From assembly GCA_023257625.1 (NCBI GenBank), contig JALRBW010000022.1, forward strand, positions 1-64,000: 64,000 nucleotides of DNA, read 5' to 3'. This document shows, one piece after another, positions 28,652 to 36,998 of the stretch (its first letter is position 1; the number at the start of each line of letters is the position of its first letter). The notes under the pieces are model-generated. The model had not been told where the DNA came from. It searched no databases and was given only the letters and a program-made list of their open reading frames with translations. Source of the stretch: Flavobacteriaceae bacterium (GTDB lineage: Bacteria > Bacteroidota > Bacteroidia > Flavobacteriales > Flavobacteriaceae). A program made the position numbers and the translations under genes.

Positions 28652-28775
28652 ATTTTTTTTTAGTTATTAGAGAAGTTTTTTTTATTTTACATCACCCAAT
28701 CAAGCATCAGAATTTCTAAAAAAAAAAGTTATAATTCAATAGGTATTTGATTTTTTTTTTGATTTTTTTTGAAAC

Positions 28776-28790
28776 ATATTTGTCAAATAT
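28776..28790. promoter_or_regulatory. Perfect 7-1-7 palindrome upstream of dnaA
   Basis: ATATTTG-T-CAAATAT, 48 bases before the dnaA ATG, in a very AT-rich tract with two long T runs (28750-28770). It could be an operator or part of the dnaA promoter. I found no match to the DnaA box TTATCCACA in this gap, so I do not call an origin. Confidence 0.35.
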
Positions 28791-28838
28791 TAAATTCAAC
28801 TATAAACCAATCTTAATTAAATTCACTTTTTAAACTAA

Positions 28839-30266
28839 ATGAGTACTACTGCAGCTTCGGTTTGGGAAAATTGTCTTTCTTTTATAAAAGACAATATTCA
28901 ACCTCAGGCCTACAAAACATGGTTTCTTCCTATTGTTCCAGTTAAGCTAAATGAAAACGTTCTCAGCATACAAGTTCCAAGTAAATTTTTCTATGAATGG
29001 TTAGAAGAGCACTATGTAAAACTTTTAAAAACTGGCCTTCAAAAAGAATTAGGAAAAGATGCCCGTTTGGTATATTCCATAAGAATGGAAAATACATTTG
29101 GAAACAAAACTCCCTTTACTGAAAATATTCCTAGTAATAATAGGTCTCAACTCACACCTCAAGAGGTTGATGCTCCCTTAAATACAAATTCTGGTGAACT
29201 TAAAAATCCATTTATTATTCCAGGAATTAAAAACCTACAGATTGAGTCTCAATTAAATCCAAACTATAATTTTGATAACTTTTTAGAAGGTGATTCTAAT
29301 CGTTTAGCTCGATCTGCTGGTCTAGCTGTAGCTTCTAAACCTGGAGGCACTTCTTTTAATCCATTGCTTATTTTTGGTGGAGTAGGACTTGGAAAAACAC
29401 ATTTGGCACATGCAATTGGAGTTGAGATTAAAGAAAAATATCAAGATAAAACAGTACTGTATATATCTGCAGAAAAGTTTACCCAACAATATATAGAAGC
29501 TGTAAAGAAAAATACACGTAATGATTTTATTCATTTTTATCAACTATTAGATGTTTTAATCATTGATGATGTTCAATTCTTATCAGGTAAAACAGGCACC
29601 CAGGATGTCTTTTTCCATATTTTTAATCATTTACACCAAAATGGAAAGCAGGTTATTCTGACTTCTGACAAAGCTCCTGTGGATATGCAAGACATCGAAC
29701 AACGCTTGCTATCTAGATTCAAATGGGGCCTATCTGCAGAATTGCAGCTTCCCAATTATGAAACACGAATATCCATACTTAAAAATAAACTATACCGTGA
29801 TGGTGTTGATATTGACGATTCTATCATTGAATATGTAGCAAAAAACATCAAAACCAACGTACGTGAATTAGAGGGAGCTATAATTTCTTTAATTGCACAA
29901 TCTTCATTCAATCGTGCAGAAATCACAATTGAATTAGCTCAAGAGGTAGTGATGAAGTTTGTAAAAAATACCAAAAGAGAAGTTTCTATCGATTACATAC
30001 AAAAAGTGGTTTCAGAATATTTTCAGATGGACGTTGAAACACTTCAATCAAAAACCCGAAGACGTCATATCGTTCAGGCCAGACAATTAGCTATGTATTT
30101 TGCTAAAAAGTTCACCAAAGCTTCTCTTGCAAGTATTGGTAATCAAATTGGAAAAAGAGACCATGCTACTGTACTGCATGCTTGTAAAACTGTAGATAAC
30201 CTTAGTTTTACAGATAAACAATTCAGAAAATACGTTGAAGACCTCAACCAAAAACTAACCCTCTAA
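28839..30266 (+). CDS. dnaA: Chromosomal replication initiator DnaA
   Basis: AAA+ initiator that binds DnaA boxes and opens the origin. The N-terminal DnaB-interaction domain spans about 1-80 and a low-complexity linker about 85-140. The ATPase domain has Walker A GGVGLGKTH (180-188) and Walker B LIIDDVQFL. The C-terminal helix-turn-helix has the signature KRDHATVLHACKTV. Length is 475 residues. It heads an operon with the phosphatase (10 bases) and the RsmI-like gene. Confidence 0.98.
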   Translation: MSTTAASVWENCLSFIKDNIQPQAYKTWFLPIVPVKLNENVLSIQVPSKFFYEWLEEHYVKLLKTGLQKELGKDARLVYSIRMENTFGNKTPFTENIPSNNRSQLTPQEVDAPLNTNSGELKNPFIIPGIKNLQIESQLNPNYNFDNFLEGDSNRLARSAGLAVASKPGGTSFNPLLIFGGVGLGKTHLAHAIGVEIKEKYQDKTVLYISAEKFTQQYIEAVKKNTRNDFIHFYQLLDVLIIDDVQFLSGKTGTQDVFFHIFNHLHQNGKQVILTSDKAPVDMQDIEQRLLSRFKWGLSAELQLPNYETRISILKNKLYRDGVDIDDSIIEYVAKNIKTNVRELEGAIISLIAQSSFNRAEITIELAQEVVMKFVKNTKREVSIDYIQKVVSEYFQMDVETLQSKTRRRHIVQARQLAMYFAKKFTKASLASIGNQIGKRDHATVLHACKTVDNLSFTDKQFRKYVEDLNQKLTL

Positions 30267-30276
30267 CTTCCTTTTC

Positions 30277-30726
30277 ATGGAAACAACAAAAGTACTCATG
30301 GTATGCTTGGGTAATATTTGTCGTTCTCCTCTAGCTCAAGGTATCTTTGAAGAAAAAACCAAAAACCTTTCTTTTCAAGTGGACTCAGCAGGTACAGCTG
30401 GATACCATATTGGAAGCGCTCCTGATCACAGAAGTATTGCCGTAGCTCTCAATCATGGGATTGATCTTAGAAACCAAAAAGCAAGAAAATTTGAATCTTG
30501 TGATTTTGATAAATTTGATTACATATTTGTCATGGATAAAAGTAATTATAAAGACGTTTTAGCGCTCGCCACATCAGTGGAGATGGCAAAAAAAGTACAT
30601 CTTTTTTTACCTAATGGTAATGAAGTTCCTGATCCGTATTATGGAGATACAGAAGGTTTTGAACACTGTTTCAAACTTCTTAATGAAGCTTCTGAGTACT
30701 GGATAAAAAACATGGAAAATGAGTAA
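30277..30726 (+). CDS. Low-molecular-weight protein tyrosine phosphatase
   Basis: A 149-residue phosphatase with the CX5R loop VCLGNICRSP (Cys10, Arg16, Ser17) and the general acid Asp in VPDPYYGD near 115. Physiological substrates are unknown. It follows dnaA by ten bases and overlaps the next gene by eight. Confidence 0.94.
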   Translation: METTKVLMVCLGNICRSPLAQGIFEEKTKNLSFQVDSAGTAGYHIGSAPDHRSIAVALNHGIDLRNQKARKFESCDFDKFDYIFVMDKSNYKDVLALATSVEMAKKVHLFLPNGNEVPDPYYGDTEGFEHCFKLLNEASEYWIKNMENE

Positions 30727-31447
30727 AAATATATTTGCAAAGGGTATTCTTCACCTTATCCCTACTCCGCTCGGCGAAAATCCACCTTTAGAAGTACTAC
30801 CCCTTTCAGTTAAAAAAGCTGTAGAAAATCTAAATTATTACATAGTAGAAAATGAAAAAATAGCTCGTCGTTTTATTAAAAAAATAACCCCACAAAAAAA
30901 TCAAGAAGATCTTATTCTTTTTCCATTAAATAAATACACCGCACAACAAGAGATTGACACATATTTACACCCTTGTTTGAATGGAATTTCTATTGGATTA
31001 ATGTCAGATGCAGGCTGTCCAGGGATTGCAGATCCAGGAGCCGCTATTGTATCTAAAGCTCATGCTAATGAAATTAAAGTCATGCCTCATGTAGGCCCCT
31101 CTTCCATCATACTAGCTTTAATGAGTTCAGGGTTAAATGGTCAAAATTTTGCATTTAATGGTTATTTACCTATTGATAAAAAACAGCGAAGTCAAAGTAT
31201 TTTACGTTATGAAAAAGAAGCTTTACGAAATCAACAAGCCCAGCTTTTTATTGAAACTCCATACAGGAGTGATGCTTTATTTCAAGAACTAATTCTTACG
31301 CTTTCCCCAACTACTTTACTCTGTGTGGCCTGTAACCTAAATCAAAATGATGAGTTTGTGCTTACCCAATCGGTTCATCAGTGGAAAAAATTCATTCCTA
31401 ATTTTAATAAGCGCCCTTGTATATTTATTGTAGACACGGGGTTTTAA
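30719..31447 (+). CDS. RsmI-like SAM-dependent methyltransferase (tetrapyrrole methylase fold)
   Basis: A 242-residue protein of the RsmI/tetrapyrrole methylase group: LHLIPTPLGE at the N-terminus, LMSDAGCPGIADPGA (the GxPxxxDPG-type loop) near 97-111 and GPSSIILALMSSGL near 123-136. It lacks the standard RsmI opening YVVATPIGNL and is shorter than RsmI, so it is a lineage variant whose target may not be C1402 of 16S rRNA. It overlaps the phosphatase start region by eight bases and the convergent mltG stop by four. Confidence 0.85.
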   Translation: MSKNIFAKGILHLIPTPLGENPPLEVLPLSVKKAVENLNYYIVENEKIARRFIKKITPQKNQEDLILFPLNKYTAQQEIDTYLHPCLNGISIGLMSDAGCPGIADPGAAIVSKAHANEIKVMPHVGPSSIILALMSSGLNGQNFAFNGYLPIDKKQRSQSILRYEKEALRNQQAQLFIETPYRSDALFQELILTLSPTTLLCVACNLNQNDEFVLTQSVHQWKKFIPNFNKRPCIFIVDTGF

Positions 31448-32487
31448 CGAAATATTTTCTGTTGATTAAGCCATTGAGTGTACATTAACTTATTCTGATT
31501 GTGTTCCATCAAACTACTTGCAAATAAGTGATATCCAGGTTTTTCAGGTGCAGCCACAAAATATAGAAAATTGTGTTCTTCAGCATTTAATACAGCATCT
31601 ATTGATGATAAATCAGGCATGGCAATGGGTCCAGGAGGTAAACCTTTTACTTTATAAGTATTGTAGGGTGAATCAAGTTCTAAATCGCGGTATAAAACCC
31701 TTTTTACAGTGTAGTCAAAATCACCCATAGACTCTTTAATAGTATAAATTACCGTTGGGTCTGCTTGTAGCTTCATTCCTTTATTAAGTCTGTTCAAATA
31801 GACCCCTGCAATGATAGGCTGTTCTTCTTTTTTTACAGACTCTTTTACTACAATTGAAGCTAAAATTGAGACTTGAATTGGAGTTAACTTTAAAGATTTA
31901 GCCTTAGATCGGCGTTCTTCATTCCAAAATTGTTGATAAAAATCCCAGATTTTTGCCCTAAAGTCTTCGCCTGAACTTTGCCAATACAAATCATAAGTAT
32001 TAGGTAAATACAAACATAAAGCCGTTTCTTTTGTAAATCCTTTCTCATATAAAAATTCGGTGTCTAAAAAAGTTTCCAACAAAGACAAACTATCAGGTTC
32101 AATTTGTTCTGCAATTCGTCCAGCTAAATTTTCTATTCGCTCTTGATTATTAAAGGTCACTTTAACTGGCAAAGGATTGCCTCTAAGTTCATTGATGATT
32201 TCATTATTATTCATCCCACGCAATAATTTAAACTTACCTGATCTCAATCGAGAAGCATATCCCTTTTTTTCAGCAGCAATTCGAAATAAATCTACAGATT
32301 TTAACAGAGGGGATAGATTTATAGATAATGAGTCTATACTATCATCGTGGTCAATAAACAAATATGAGGAATCGTTTTCAAATGCTGTATTACTCCAAAA
32401 GAAAACCTGATAAAAATAGAAGATAAAACTACCCCCAAGGATAACACCTATGATACTAATAAATAAAAATATTTTGCGTCTATACAT
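31444..32487 (-). CDS. mltG: Endolytic murein transglycosylase MltG
   Basis: Cleaves nascent glycan strands, probably setting their length. One N-terminal membrane segment (MYRRKIFLFISIIGVILGG) is followed by a LysM-like region and the YceG catalytic domain. The catalytic Glu lies in ASIVVKESVKKEEQP, followed by AGVYLNRLNKGMKLQADPTVIY. Length is 347 residues from the ATG at 32487. Upstream in-frame ATGs at 32535, 32520 and 32517 would overlap the acetyltransferase gene further and add a non-signal extension. Confidence 0.9.
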   Translation of the reverse strand: MYRRKIFLFISIIGVILGGSFIFYFYQVFFWSNTAFENDSSYLFIDHDDSIDSLSINLSPLLKSVDLFRIAAEKKGYASRLRSGKFKLLRGMNNNEIINELRGNPLPVKVTFNNQERIENLAGRIAEQIEPDSLSLLETFLDTEFLYEKGFTKETALCLYLPNTYDLYWQSSGEDFRAKIWDFYQQFWNEERRSKAKSLKLTPIQVSILASIVVKESVKKEEQPIIAGVYLNRLNKGMKLQADPTVIYTIKESMGDFDYTVKRVLYRDLELDSPYNTYKVKGLPPGPIAMPDLSSIDAVLNAEEHNFLYFVAAPEKPGYHLFASSLMEHNQNKLMYTQWLNQQKIFR

Positions 32488-32998
32488 TCTTATATTCTTT
32501 TTGAAAAAGGTATTCATCATGATAACTTCCGTCATAAAAGTTCCAATTTTTTTTAACCCCTACCCGTTCAAACCCCGAAGAAGAAAACAACTGGATACTT
32601 GGTTGATTTTCAGCGCCTATATTAGCGTATAAATTTTTGATATTCAATTTATTAATAGCATATATTTCAAGTAATAATAAAGATTTTTTTCCATAGCCCA
32701 TATTTCGATATTCTTCTAAAATTACAATCCCCACACCGGCACGTTGATGAACAATTTCGAAATCAAAAAGATCAATAAATCCAATTGGAATTTGTGTTGC
32801 GTTTGTAATCACAAAACGCTTTTGTCCCACATCAAAAACAGAACGATGTTGATTTTCTATGTAGGCCGAAAGAACTTCCTCAGAATAAGGAATATTTTGA
32901 TTAGAATAGCGCCATAACTTTGGATCATTTTCAATAGCAACTAATACCTCAAAGTCTTTAGGCTGAAGAGAACGTAATTGAACAGACTGCAAACTCAT
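32480..32998 (-). CDS. GNAT-family N-acetyltransferase
   Basis: A 172-residue acetyltransferase resembling the RimJ/RimL group: LRSLQPKDFEVLVAIENDP at the N-terminus, acetyl-CoA loop EEYRNMGYGKKSL and late ENQPSIQLFSSSGFERVG. The substrate is unknown. It is the middle gene of dapF-GNAT-mltG, overlapping dapF by four bases (ATGA) and mltG by eight. Confidence 0.88.
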   Translation of the reverse strand: MSLQSVQLRSLQPKDFEVLVAIENDPKLWRYSNQNIPYSEEVLSAYIENQHRSVFDVGQKRFVITNATQIPIGFIDLFDFEIVHQRAGVGIVILEEYRNMGYGKKSLLLLEIYAINKLNIKNLYANIGAENQPSIQLFSSSGFERVGVKKNWNFYDGSYHDEYLFQKEYKNV

Positions 32999-33780
32999 AA
33001 GGTTAGACTTCCTGAAAAAACAAATTTGGCTGGGCCTTCAAGGAAAATAGAATGGTACCCTGTATTGTCTTTTTTAAACTCAACAATTAAGTTTCCTCCC
33101 AAAGCTTCAAGATGTATTTTCTCTAATTTTGGAAAATTTCCCCAACAATCAATTGCAAGGGCACTTGCAACTGCCCCTGTACCACAGGCAAGTGTCTCTC
33201 CTTCTACTCCCCTTTCATACGTTCGAATCCTAAAATATGAATCTCTTATATGTTCAATAAAATTCACGTTTATTCCTTCTTTTTTGAAAGAAGGTGAATA
33301 TCTAATTGTAGCGCCTTCTTTTTCTACATCAAGGTTAGATAAATTGTTTGCAAGAATAACGTAATGAGGGGAACCAGTATTGGTAATTATGGCCTCGTTT
33401 TGCTTTTGTACTTCACTTACATTTTGCATTTTTAATCTTACTTGCTCCTTACCTAACCAGGCTGCTTGATGCATTCCATCTGAAGCTATAAAGGAGGTAC
33501 TAGTTGAAATGATTTTTTTATGAAAAGCAAATGCAACTGCACATCGACCACCGTTCCCACAAAGCGTGCTCAAGTTACCATCTGAATTAAAATAAATCAT
33601 TTCAAAGTCAGCATTAGGGTGTGTATTAATGAAAATTACACCATCTGCTCCAATACCTTTATGCCGATCACATAAAAAGCGGAGTTGGTTAGTATCTAAA
33701 GTGGAAAAGCTTCCTTTTCGATTGTCTAGAATAACGAAATCATTTCCTGCCCCTTGATATTTTTCAAATGTAAGAACCAT
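32995..33780 (-). CDS. dapF: Diaminopimelate epimerase
   Basis: Converts LL- to meso-diaminopimelate for lysine and peptidoglycan. The two catalytic cysteines are present: Cys74 in STLCGNGGR and Cys199 in LACGTGAVAS. The N-terminus MVLTFEKYQGAGNDFV is standard. Length is 261 residues. First gene of an operon with an acetyltransferase and mltG. The -7 element is only four bases before the ATG, which predicts a leaderless or nearly leaderless mRNA. Confidence 0.97.
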   Translation of the reverse strand: MVLTFEKYQGAGNDFVILDNRKGSFSTLDTNQLRFLCDRHKGIGADGVIFINTHPNADFEMIYFNSDGNLSTLCGNGGRCAVAFAFHKKIISTSTSFIASDGMHQAAWLGKEQVRLKMQNVSEVQKQNEAIITNTGSPHYVILANNLSNLDVEKEGATIRYSPSFKKEGINVNFIEHIRDSYFRIRTYERGVEGETLACGTGAVASALAIDCWGNFPKLEKIHLEALGGNLIVEFKKDNTGYHSIFLEGPAKFVFSGSLTL

Positions 33781-33784
33781 TGAT

Positions 33785-33792
33785 CAAATATA
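33785..33792 (-). promoter_or_regulatory. Putative -7 promoter element of dapF (leaderless)
   Basis: The minus strand reads TATATTTG, an exact consensus match, with four bases between it and the dapF ATG. Transcription would be expected to start at or next to the A of the start codon. Confidence 0.45.
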
Positions 33793-33851
33793 AACAAAAT
33801 TGAACCCTGTTAAAGCTGAGTTAAATGAATTTAAAAAAGTGTGCATTTTAC

Positions 33852-33859
33852 TATTTTTG
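33852..33859 (+). promoter_or_regulatory. Putative -7 promoter element of the HtrA protease gene
   Basis: TATTTTTG matches TAnnTTTG and lies 15 bases before the ATG at 33875. It falls inside the longer reading frame that begins at 33800, so it argues against that longer start. Confidence 0.45.
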
Positions 33860-33874
33860 GGAAAAAAATTTAAC

Positions 33875-35266
33875 ATGAAATCAATTTTTAAAACTACAGT
33901 TATTGCACTTGTAAGTGCTGTTTTCAGTATTTTTTTATATGATACACTTGTTGTTGAATTGCCACATTCCTCGATCCAACAATCTGAAAACCCTACTTTA
34001 ATTCCAACTAATTACACCTTTACTTCTCCTGGTATAGCTGCTGAATCAACAGATTTTACAGTTGCTGCTGAAAAAACAATTCATGCTGTTGTACACGTAA
34101 AAAATACAAGTACGGGGTCATCTAATATCCCATCATTCTATCGATTTTTTTATAGTGATGATGAAATGCCAGAACGTATAGGAACAGGTTCAGGTGTCAT
34201 TGTTTCACCCGATGGTTACATTATAACAAACAATCATGTAATTGAAAATTATTCTGAAATTGAAGTAACAACCAACGATAACAAAACCTATAAAGCCCGT
34301 GTTATAGGTGCAGATCCAGAAACTGATATCGCTGTTTTAAAAATTAACTCAGAGGATAAGTTCCCTTATGTTTATTTTGGTGATTCTGACACAACACGAA
34401 TTGGTGAATGGGTTTTAGCAGTTGGAAATCCGTTCAATTTAAATTCCACTGTTACCGCTGGAATTATAAGTGCAAAATCTAGAGATTTAAACACGCGTGA
34501 TGGTAAAAACGAATCCTACATTCAAACAGATGCTGCAGTTAATAGAGGAAATAGCGGAGGTGCTCTAGTCAATACTCGTGGTGAATTGATTGGAATCAAT
34601 ACAGCCATATCCTCTATGACTGGAGGTTTTGTTGGATACTCTTTTGCTGTACCGAGTAATATTGCTAGAAAAGTTTTTGAAGACCTAATAGAGTTTGGAG
34701 ATGTTCAACGTGGTTTACTAGGTGTTATGGGCCAGGCATTAAATTCTGATCTAGCCTCTCGCTTTGAAGTTGAAGAAACTGAAGGGTTTTACGTTACTGA
34801 ACTAGAAAAAGGAATGGGAGCGGAAAATGCAGGTATAAGCCCAGGAGATATCATTAAGAGTGTAGATGGGGTTTCAATCAATAAGTTTGCTGATTTATCG
34901 GGTTATTTGTCAACAAAAAGACCAGGAGAGATCGTTACAATAAAGTATAACAGAAAAGGAGCTTTGAATACCGCAAAGGTTAAATTAGAAAAAATTAACC
35001 GTGCGAGTTTCTATTATATGGAAGTTCGAGAATTAACCCCTGAACAAAAGAAACAATACAATATTGATTACGGTCTATATATTTCTCAAATGAATAATCG
35101 TAGGCTTTATCAAAATGGCATAGATAATGGATATATCATATTAGAAGTTAATGACCGAAAAGTAAGTACATTATCAGATGTAAAAAATTGGGCTCCTGCT
35201 GACATTCAAAATATTTTATTCTTAAATCCTGAAGGGGGAAAAGAAAAAATTCTGCTTCAATATTAA
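33875..35266 (+). CDS. HtrA/DegP-family periplasmic serine protease
   Basis: Trypsin-like envelope protease/chaperone of 463 residues. An N-terminal membrane or signal segment spans about 4-22. The catalytic triad is His121 (TNNHVIEN), Asp151 (ETDIAVLKI) and Ser227 (NRGNSGGAL). One clear PDZ domain spans about 285-375 and a shorter second one about 390-463. The ORF could start at 33800, but the ATG at 33875 puts the signal segment at the N-terminus and follows a promoter box. It ends at a strong terminator, so it appears monocistronic. Confidence 0.95.
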   Translation: MKSIFKTTVIALVSAVFSIFLYDTLVVELPHSSIQQSENPTLIPTNYTFTSPGIAAESTDFTVAAEKTIHAVVHVKNTSTGSSNIPSFYRFFYSDDEMPERIGTGSGVIVSPDGYIITNNHVIENYSEIEVTTNDNKTYKARVIGADPETDIAVLKINSEDKFPYVYFGDSDTTRIGEWVLAVGNPFNLNSTVTAGIISAKSRDLNTRDGKNESYIQTDAAVNRGNSGGALVNTRGELIGINTAISSMTGGFVGYSFAVPSNIARKVFEDLIEFGDVQRGLLGVMGQALNSDLASRFEVEETEGFYVTELEKGMGAENAGISPGDIIKSVDGVSINKFADLSGYLSTKRPGEIVTIKYNRKGALNTAKVKLEKINRASFYYMEVRELTPEQKKQYNIDYGLYISQMNNRRLYQNGIDNGYIILEVNDRKVSTLSDVKNWAPADIQNILFLNPEGGKEKILLQY

Positions 35267-35283
35267 TTAATAGAAGTATATAG

Positions 35284-35314
35284 AAAAAAGTCGCCCTCTA
35301 GGCGACTTTTTTTT
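35284..35314 (+). terminator. Intrinsic terminator after the HtrA gene
   Basis: Stem AAGTCGCC/GGCGACTT with loop CTCTA, flanked by an A run upstream and eight T downstream. It starts 17 bases after the stop codon. Confidence 0.88.
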
Positions 35315-35339
35315 ATTTTTACAATTGAAATTCTTCACT

Positions 35340-36014
35340 ATGCGGATTGATATCATAACACTCTTTCCAGAATTACTTTCAAGTCCCTTTGAAACATCAA
35401 TTCTAAAGCGTGCCCTAACTGCAGGTGTTGCACAAGTAAATTTCCATAATCTTCGAGACTATAGCATAAACAAACAAAAGCAAGTAGATGATTATCCATT
35501 CGGTGGCGGAGCTGGAATGGTAATGATGATCGAACCAATTGATCGGTGCATTACCCATCTCAAAAAACAACGTAATTACGATGCTGTAATTTATTTAACG
35601 CCCGATGGTGAAACATTAAATCAAAAAATTGCCAATCGTTTCGCAACTACTCAACATCTAATTTTATTATGCGGTCATTATAAAGGAGTAGATCAACGCG
35701 TTCGAGATCATTTAATAACACATGAAATTTCAATAGGTGATTTTGTGCTTTCAGGTGGTGAACTAGCTGCTGCTGTTTTTTGTGATAGCGTTATCCGATT
35801 ACTACCTGGTGTTTTAGGCGATGAGTCCTCTGCCCTAACAGATAGTTTTCAAGATGACTTGCTTGCACCGCCTATATACACTCGGCCAGCAACATACAAT
35901 GGCTGGAATGTACCCGAAATTTTAATTTCTGGAAACACCCCTAAAGTAGAGGCTTGGAGAGATGAACAAGCACTAGATCGGACCCATCGTCTACGCCCAG
36001 ACCTTTTAAAATAA
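35340..36014 (+). CDS. trmD: tRNA (guanine37-N1)-methyltransferase
   Basis: Methylates G37 of tRNAs with SAM to prevent frameshifting. It has [12 protein letters not shown] at the start, [24 protein letters not shown] and the trefoil-knot SAM site [12 protein letters not shown] (seen as [11 protein letters not shown]). Length is 224 residues. The ATG at 35340 is preferred over one five codons upstream because it gives the standard N-terminus. Followed four bases later by a small lipoprotein gene. Confidence 0.96.
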   Translation: MRIDIITLFPELLSSPFETSILKRALTAGVAQVNFHNLRDYSINKQKQVDDYPFGGGAGMVMMIEPIDRCITHLKKQRNYDAVIYLTPDGETLNQKIANRFATTQHLILLCGHYKGVDQRVRDHLITHEISIGDFVLSGGELAAAVFCDSVIRLLPGVLGDESSALTDSFQDDLLAPPIYTRPATYNGWNVPEILISGNTPKVEAWRDEQALDRTHRLRPDLLK

Positions 36015-36018
36015 CGCC

Positions 36019-36396
36019 ATGAATTTCCCTCATTTGCTTTTGGGATATTTTACTTTTATTTGCTTAGGATGCCATAAAGGATCATTTATAAATTATGATG
36101 AATTGTTATTTTGTACAGAACAATTTGTTACAATAACAATCCAAATTAAAGGATTGCCCCCTTCTGATTTCTATACTATCCGATTAGCAACCATGGATAC
36201 TCTGAGATCTGATTTTATTTATGAAAATTATTACCCTGTTGTAAATGATAACCTTGTTAAACAACTTCAACGAAATCAAACCGAAGCTTTTGTTTTTATT
36301 GGTTTACGCCCTGAAAACCCCATTTTTGAAACTTTTGAAATCCTATCGGACGGCTGTCATGTTATAAAAATAAATGGGGCAGATACAATAGATTAA
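36019..36396 (+). CDS. Small putative lipoprotein of unknown function
   Basis: A 125-residue protein with a short hydrophobic start ending in FICLGC, which could be a lipobox (Cys18 lipidated). The rest is mostly beta-like, with no recognised motif. It lies four bases after trmD and before the rplS promoter, so it is probably co-transcribed with trmD. Codon use looks like its neighbours. I do not recognise the family. Confidence 0.6.
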   Translation: MNFPHLLLGYFTFICLGCHKGSFINYDELLFCTEQFVTITIQIKGLPPSDFYTIRLATMDTLRSDFIYENYYPVVNDNLVKQLQRNQTEAFVFIGLRPENPIFETFEILSDGCHVIKINGADTID

Positions 36397-36409
36397 AAAA
36401 TGAAAGAAG

Positions 36410-36439
36410 TTGTACAGATAAAAATAAATTTTAATTTTG
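36410..36439 (+). promoter_or_regulatory. Promoter of rplS (-33 TTG, -7 TAATTTTG)
   Basis: TTG at 36410-36412 and TAATTTTG at 36432-36439 are separated by 19 bases, the spacing expected for the Bacteroidota housekeeping sigma factor. Predicted transcription start is about 36445, giving a leader of about 62 bases. Confidence 0.65.
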
Positions 36440-36442
36440 CAC

Positions 36443-36474
36443 CACGAAAAGATTAACCGCTGGCGAAAATCGTG
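36443..36474 (+). ncRNA. Candidate structured leader of rplS (possible L19 autoregulation)
   Basis: The rplS leader contains CACGA (36443-36447) pairing with TCGTG (36470-36474). An alternative inner pairing is GATT (36451-36454) with AATC (36468-36471) around ACCGCTGGCG. It lies between the predicted transcription start and the rplS ATG. Ribosomal-protein leaders often bind their own product. The fold is short, so this is a candidate only. Confidence 0.35.
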
Positions 36475-36507
36475 AATGTTGACTTTTAAAATTAAATTAT
36501 TCAAGAT

Positions 36508-36861
36508 ATGGAATCCATTATCAACTTCGTTCAAAACCAGTTTATTGAAAAAAAAGATTTTCCAGAATTTGGCACTGGCGACACATTAACAGTTTACTAC
36601 CAAATCAGAGAAGGTGAAAAAGTACGTACTCAGTTTTTTAAAGGAGTCGTAATTCAAATTAAAGGTCATGGGCTTTCAAAAACCTTTACGATTCGAAAAA
36701 TGTCAGGTACAGTAGGTGTAGAACGTATTTTCCCAATTAATATGCCTGGTCTTGAAAAAATAGAAATGAACAAGAAAGGTAAAGTGCGTCAATCACGTAT
36801 TTATTATTTTAAAGATTTACGTGGTAAAAAGGCAAGAATTAAAGAAGCGCGTATAGATTAA
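36508..36861 (+). CDS. rplS: 50S ribosomal protein L19
   Basis: A 117-residue protein at the 30S-50S interface. Typical L19 segments are seen: FGTGDTLTVYYQIREGEKVRTQ, FKGVVIQIKGHG and the KVRQSRIYYFKDLRGKKARIKE tail. It has its own promoter and leader and ends at a hairpin terminator. The trmD-rplS neighbourhood is conserved widely in bacteria. Confidence 0.97.
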   Translation: MESIINFVQNQFIEKKDFPEFGTGDTLTVYYQIREGEKVRTQFFKGVVIQIKGHGLSKTFTIRKMSGTVGVERIFPINMPGLEKIEMNKKGKVRQSRIYYFKDLRGKKARIKEARID

Positions 36862-36895
36862 CTTTTTTTTGATTCTCTTTCTATCTAATGATATT

Positions 36896-36927
36896 GCCAG
36901 TTTGTTATTTCAGACTGGCTTTTTTTA
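36896..36927 (+). terminator. Intrinsic terminator after rplS
   Basis: GCCAGT (36896-36901) pairs with ACTGGC (36914-36919), followed by a run of eight T starting at 36920. Confidence 0.8.
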
Positions 36928-36962
36928 TTGAACATTTTAGGTATTAAATTAAGTCTAGCCCT

Positions 36963-36970
36963 TATATTTG
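36963..36970 (+). promoter_or_regulatory. Putative -7 promoter element of icd
   Basis: TATATTTG, an exact TAnnTTTG match, 28 bases before the icd ATG. No clear -33 TTG at the right spacing. Confidence 0.5.
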
Positions 36971-36998
36971 CAACCGAAATCAAAAAGTAAACTTAATC

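Noticed and set aside
28652-28838. Replication origin at dnaA
   Set aside because: No DnaA boxes found by eye. In Bacteroidota oriC is often not next to dnaA, so AT-richness alone is not evidence.
32978-33364. 128-codon plus-strand frame opposite dapF
   Set aside because: Shadow of dapF, whose catalytic motifs make the minus-strand reading certain.
33800-33874. N-terminal extension of the HtrA protease
   Set aside because: The 25 extra codons precede the signal segment and contain the predicted promoter, so they are probably untranslated.
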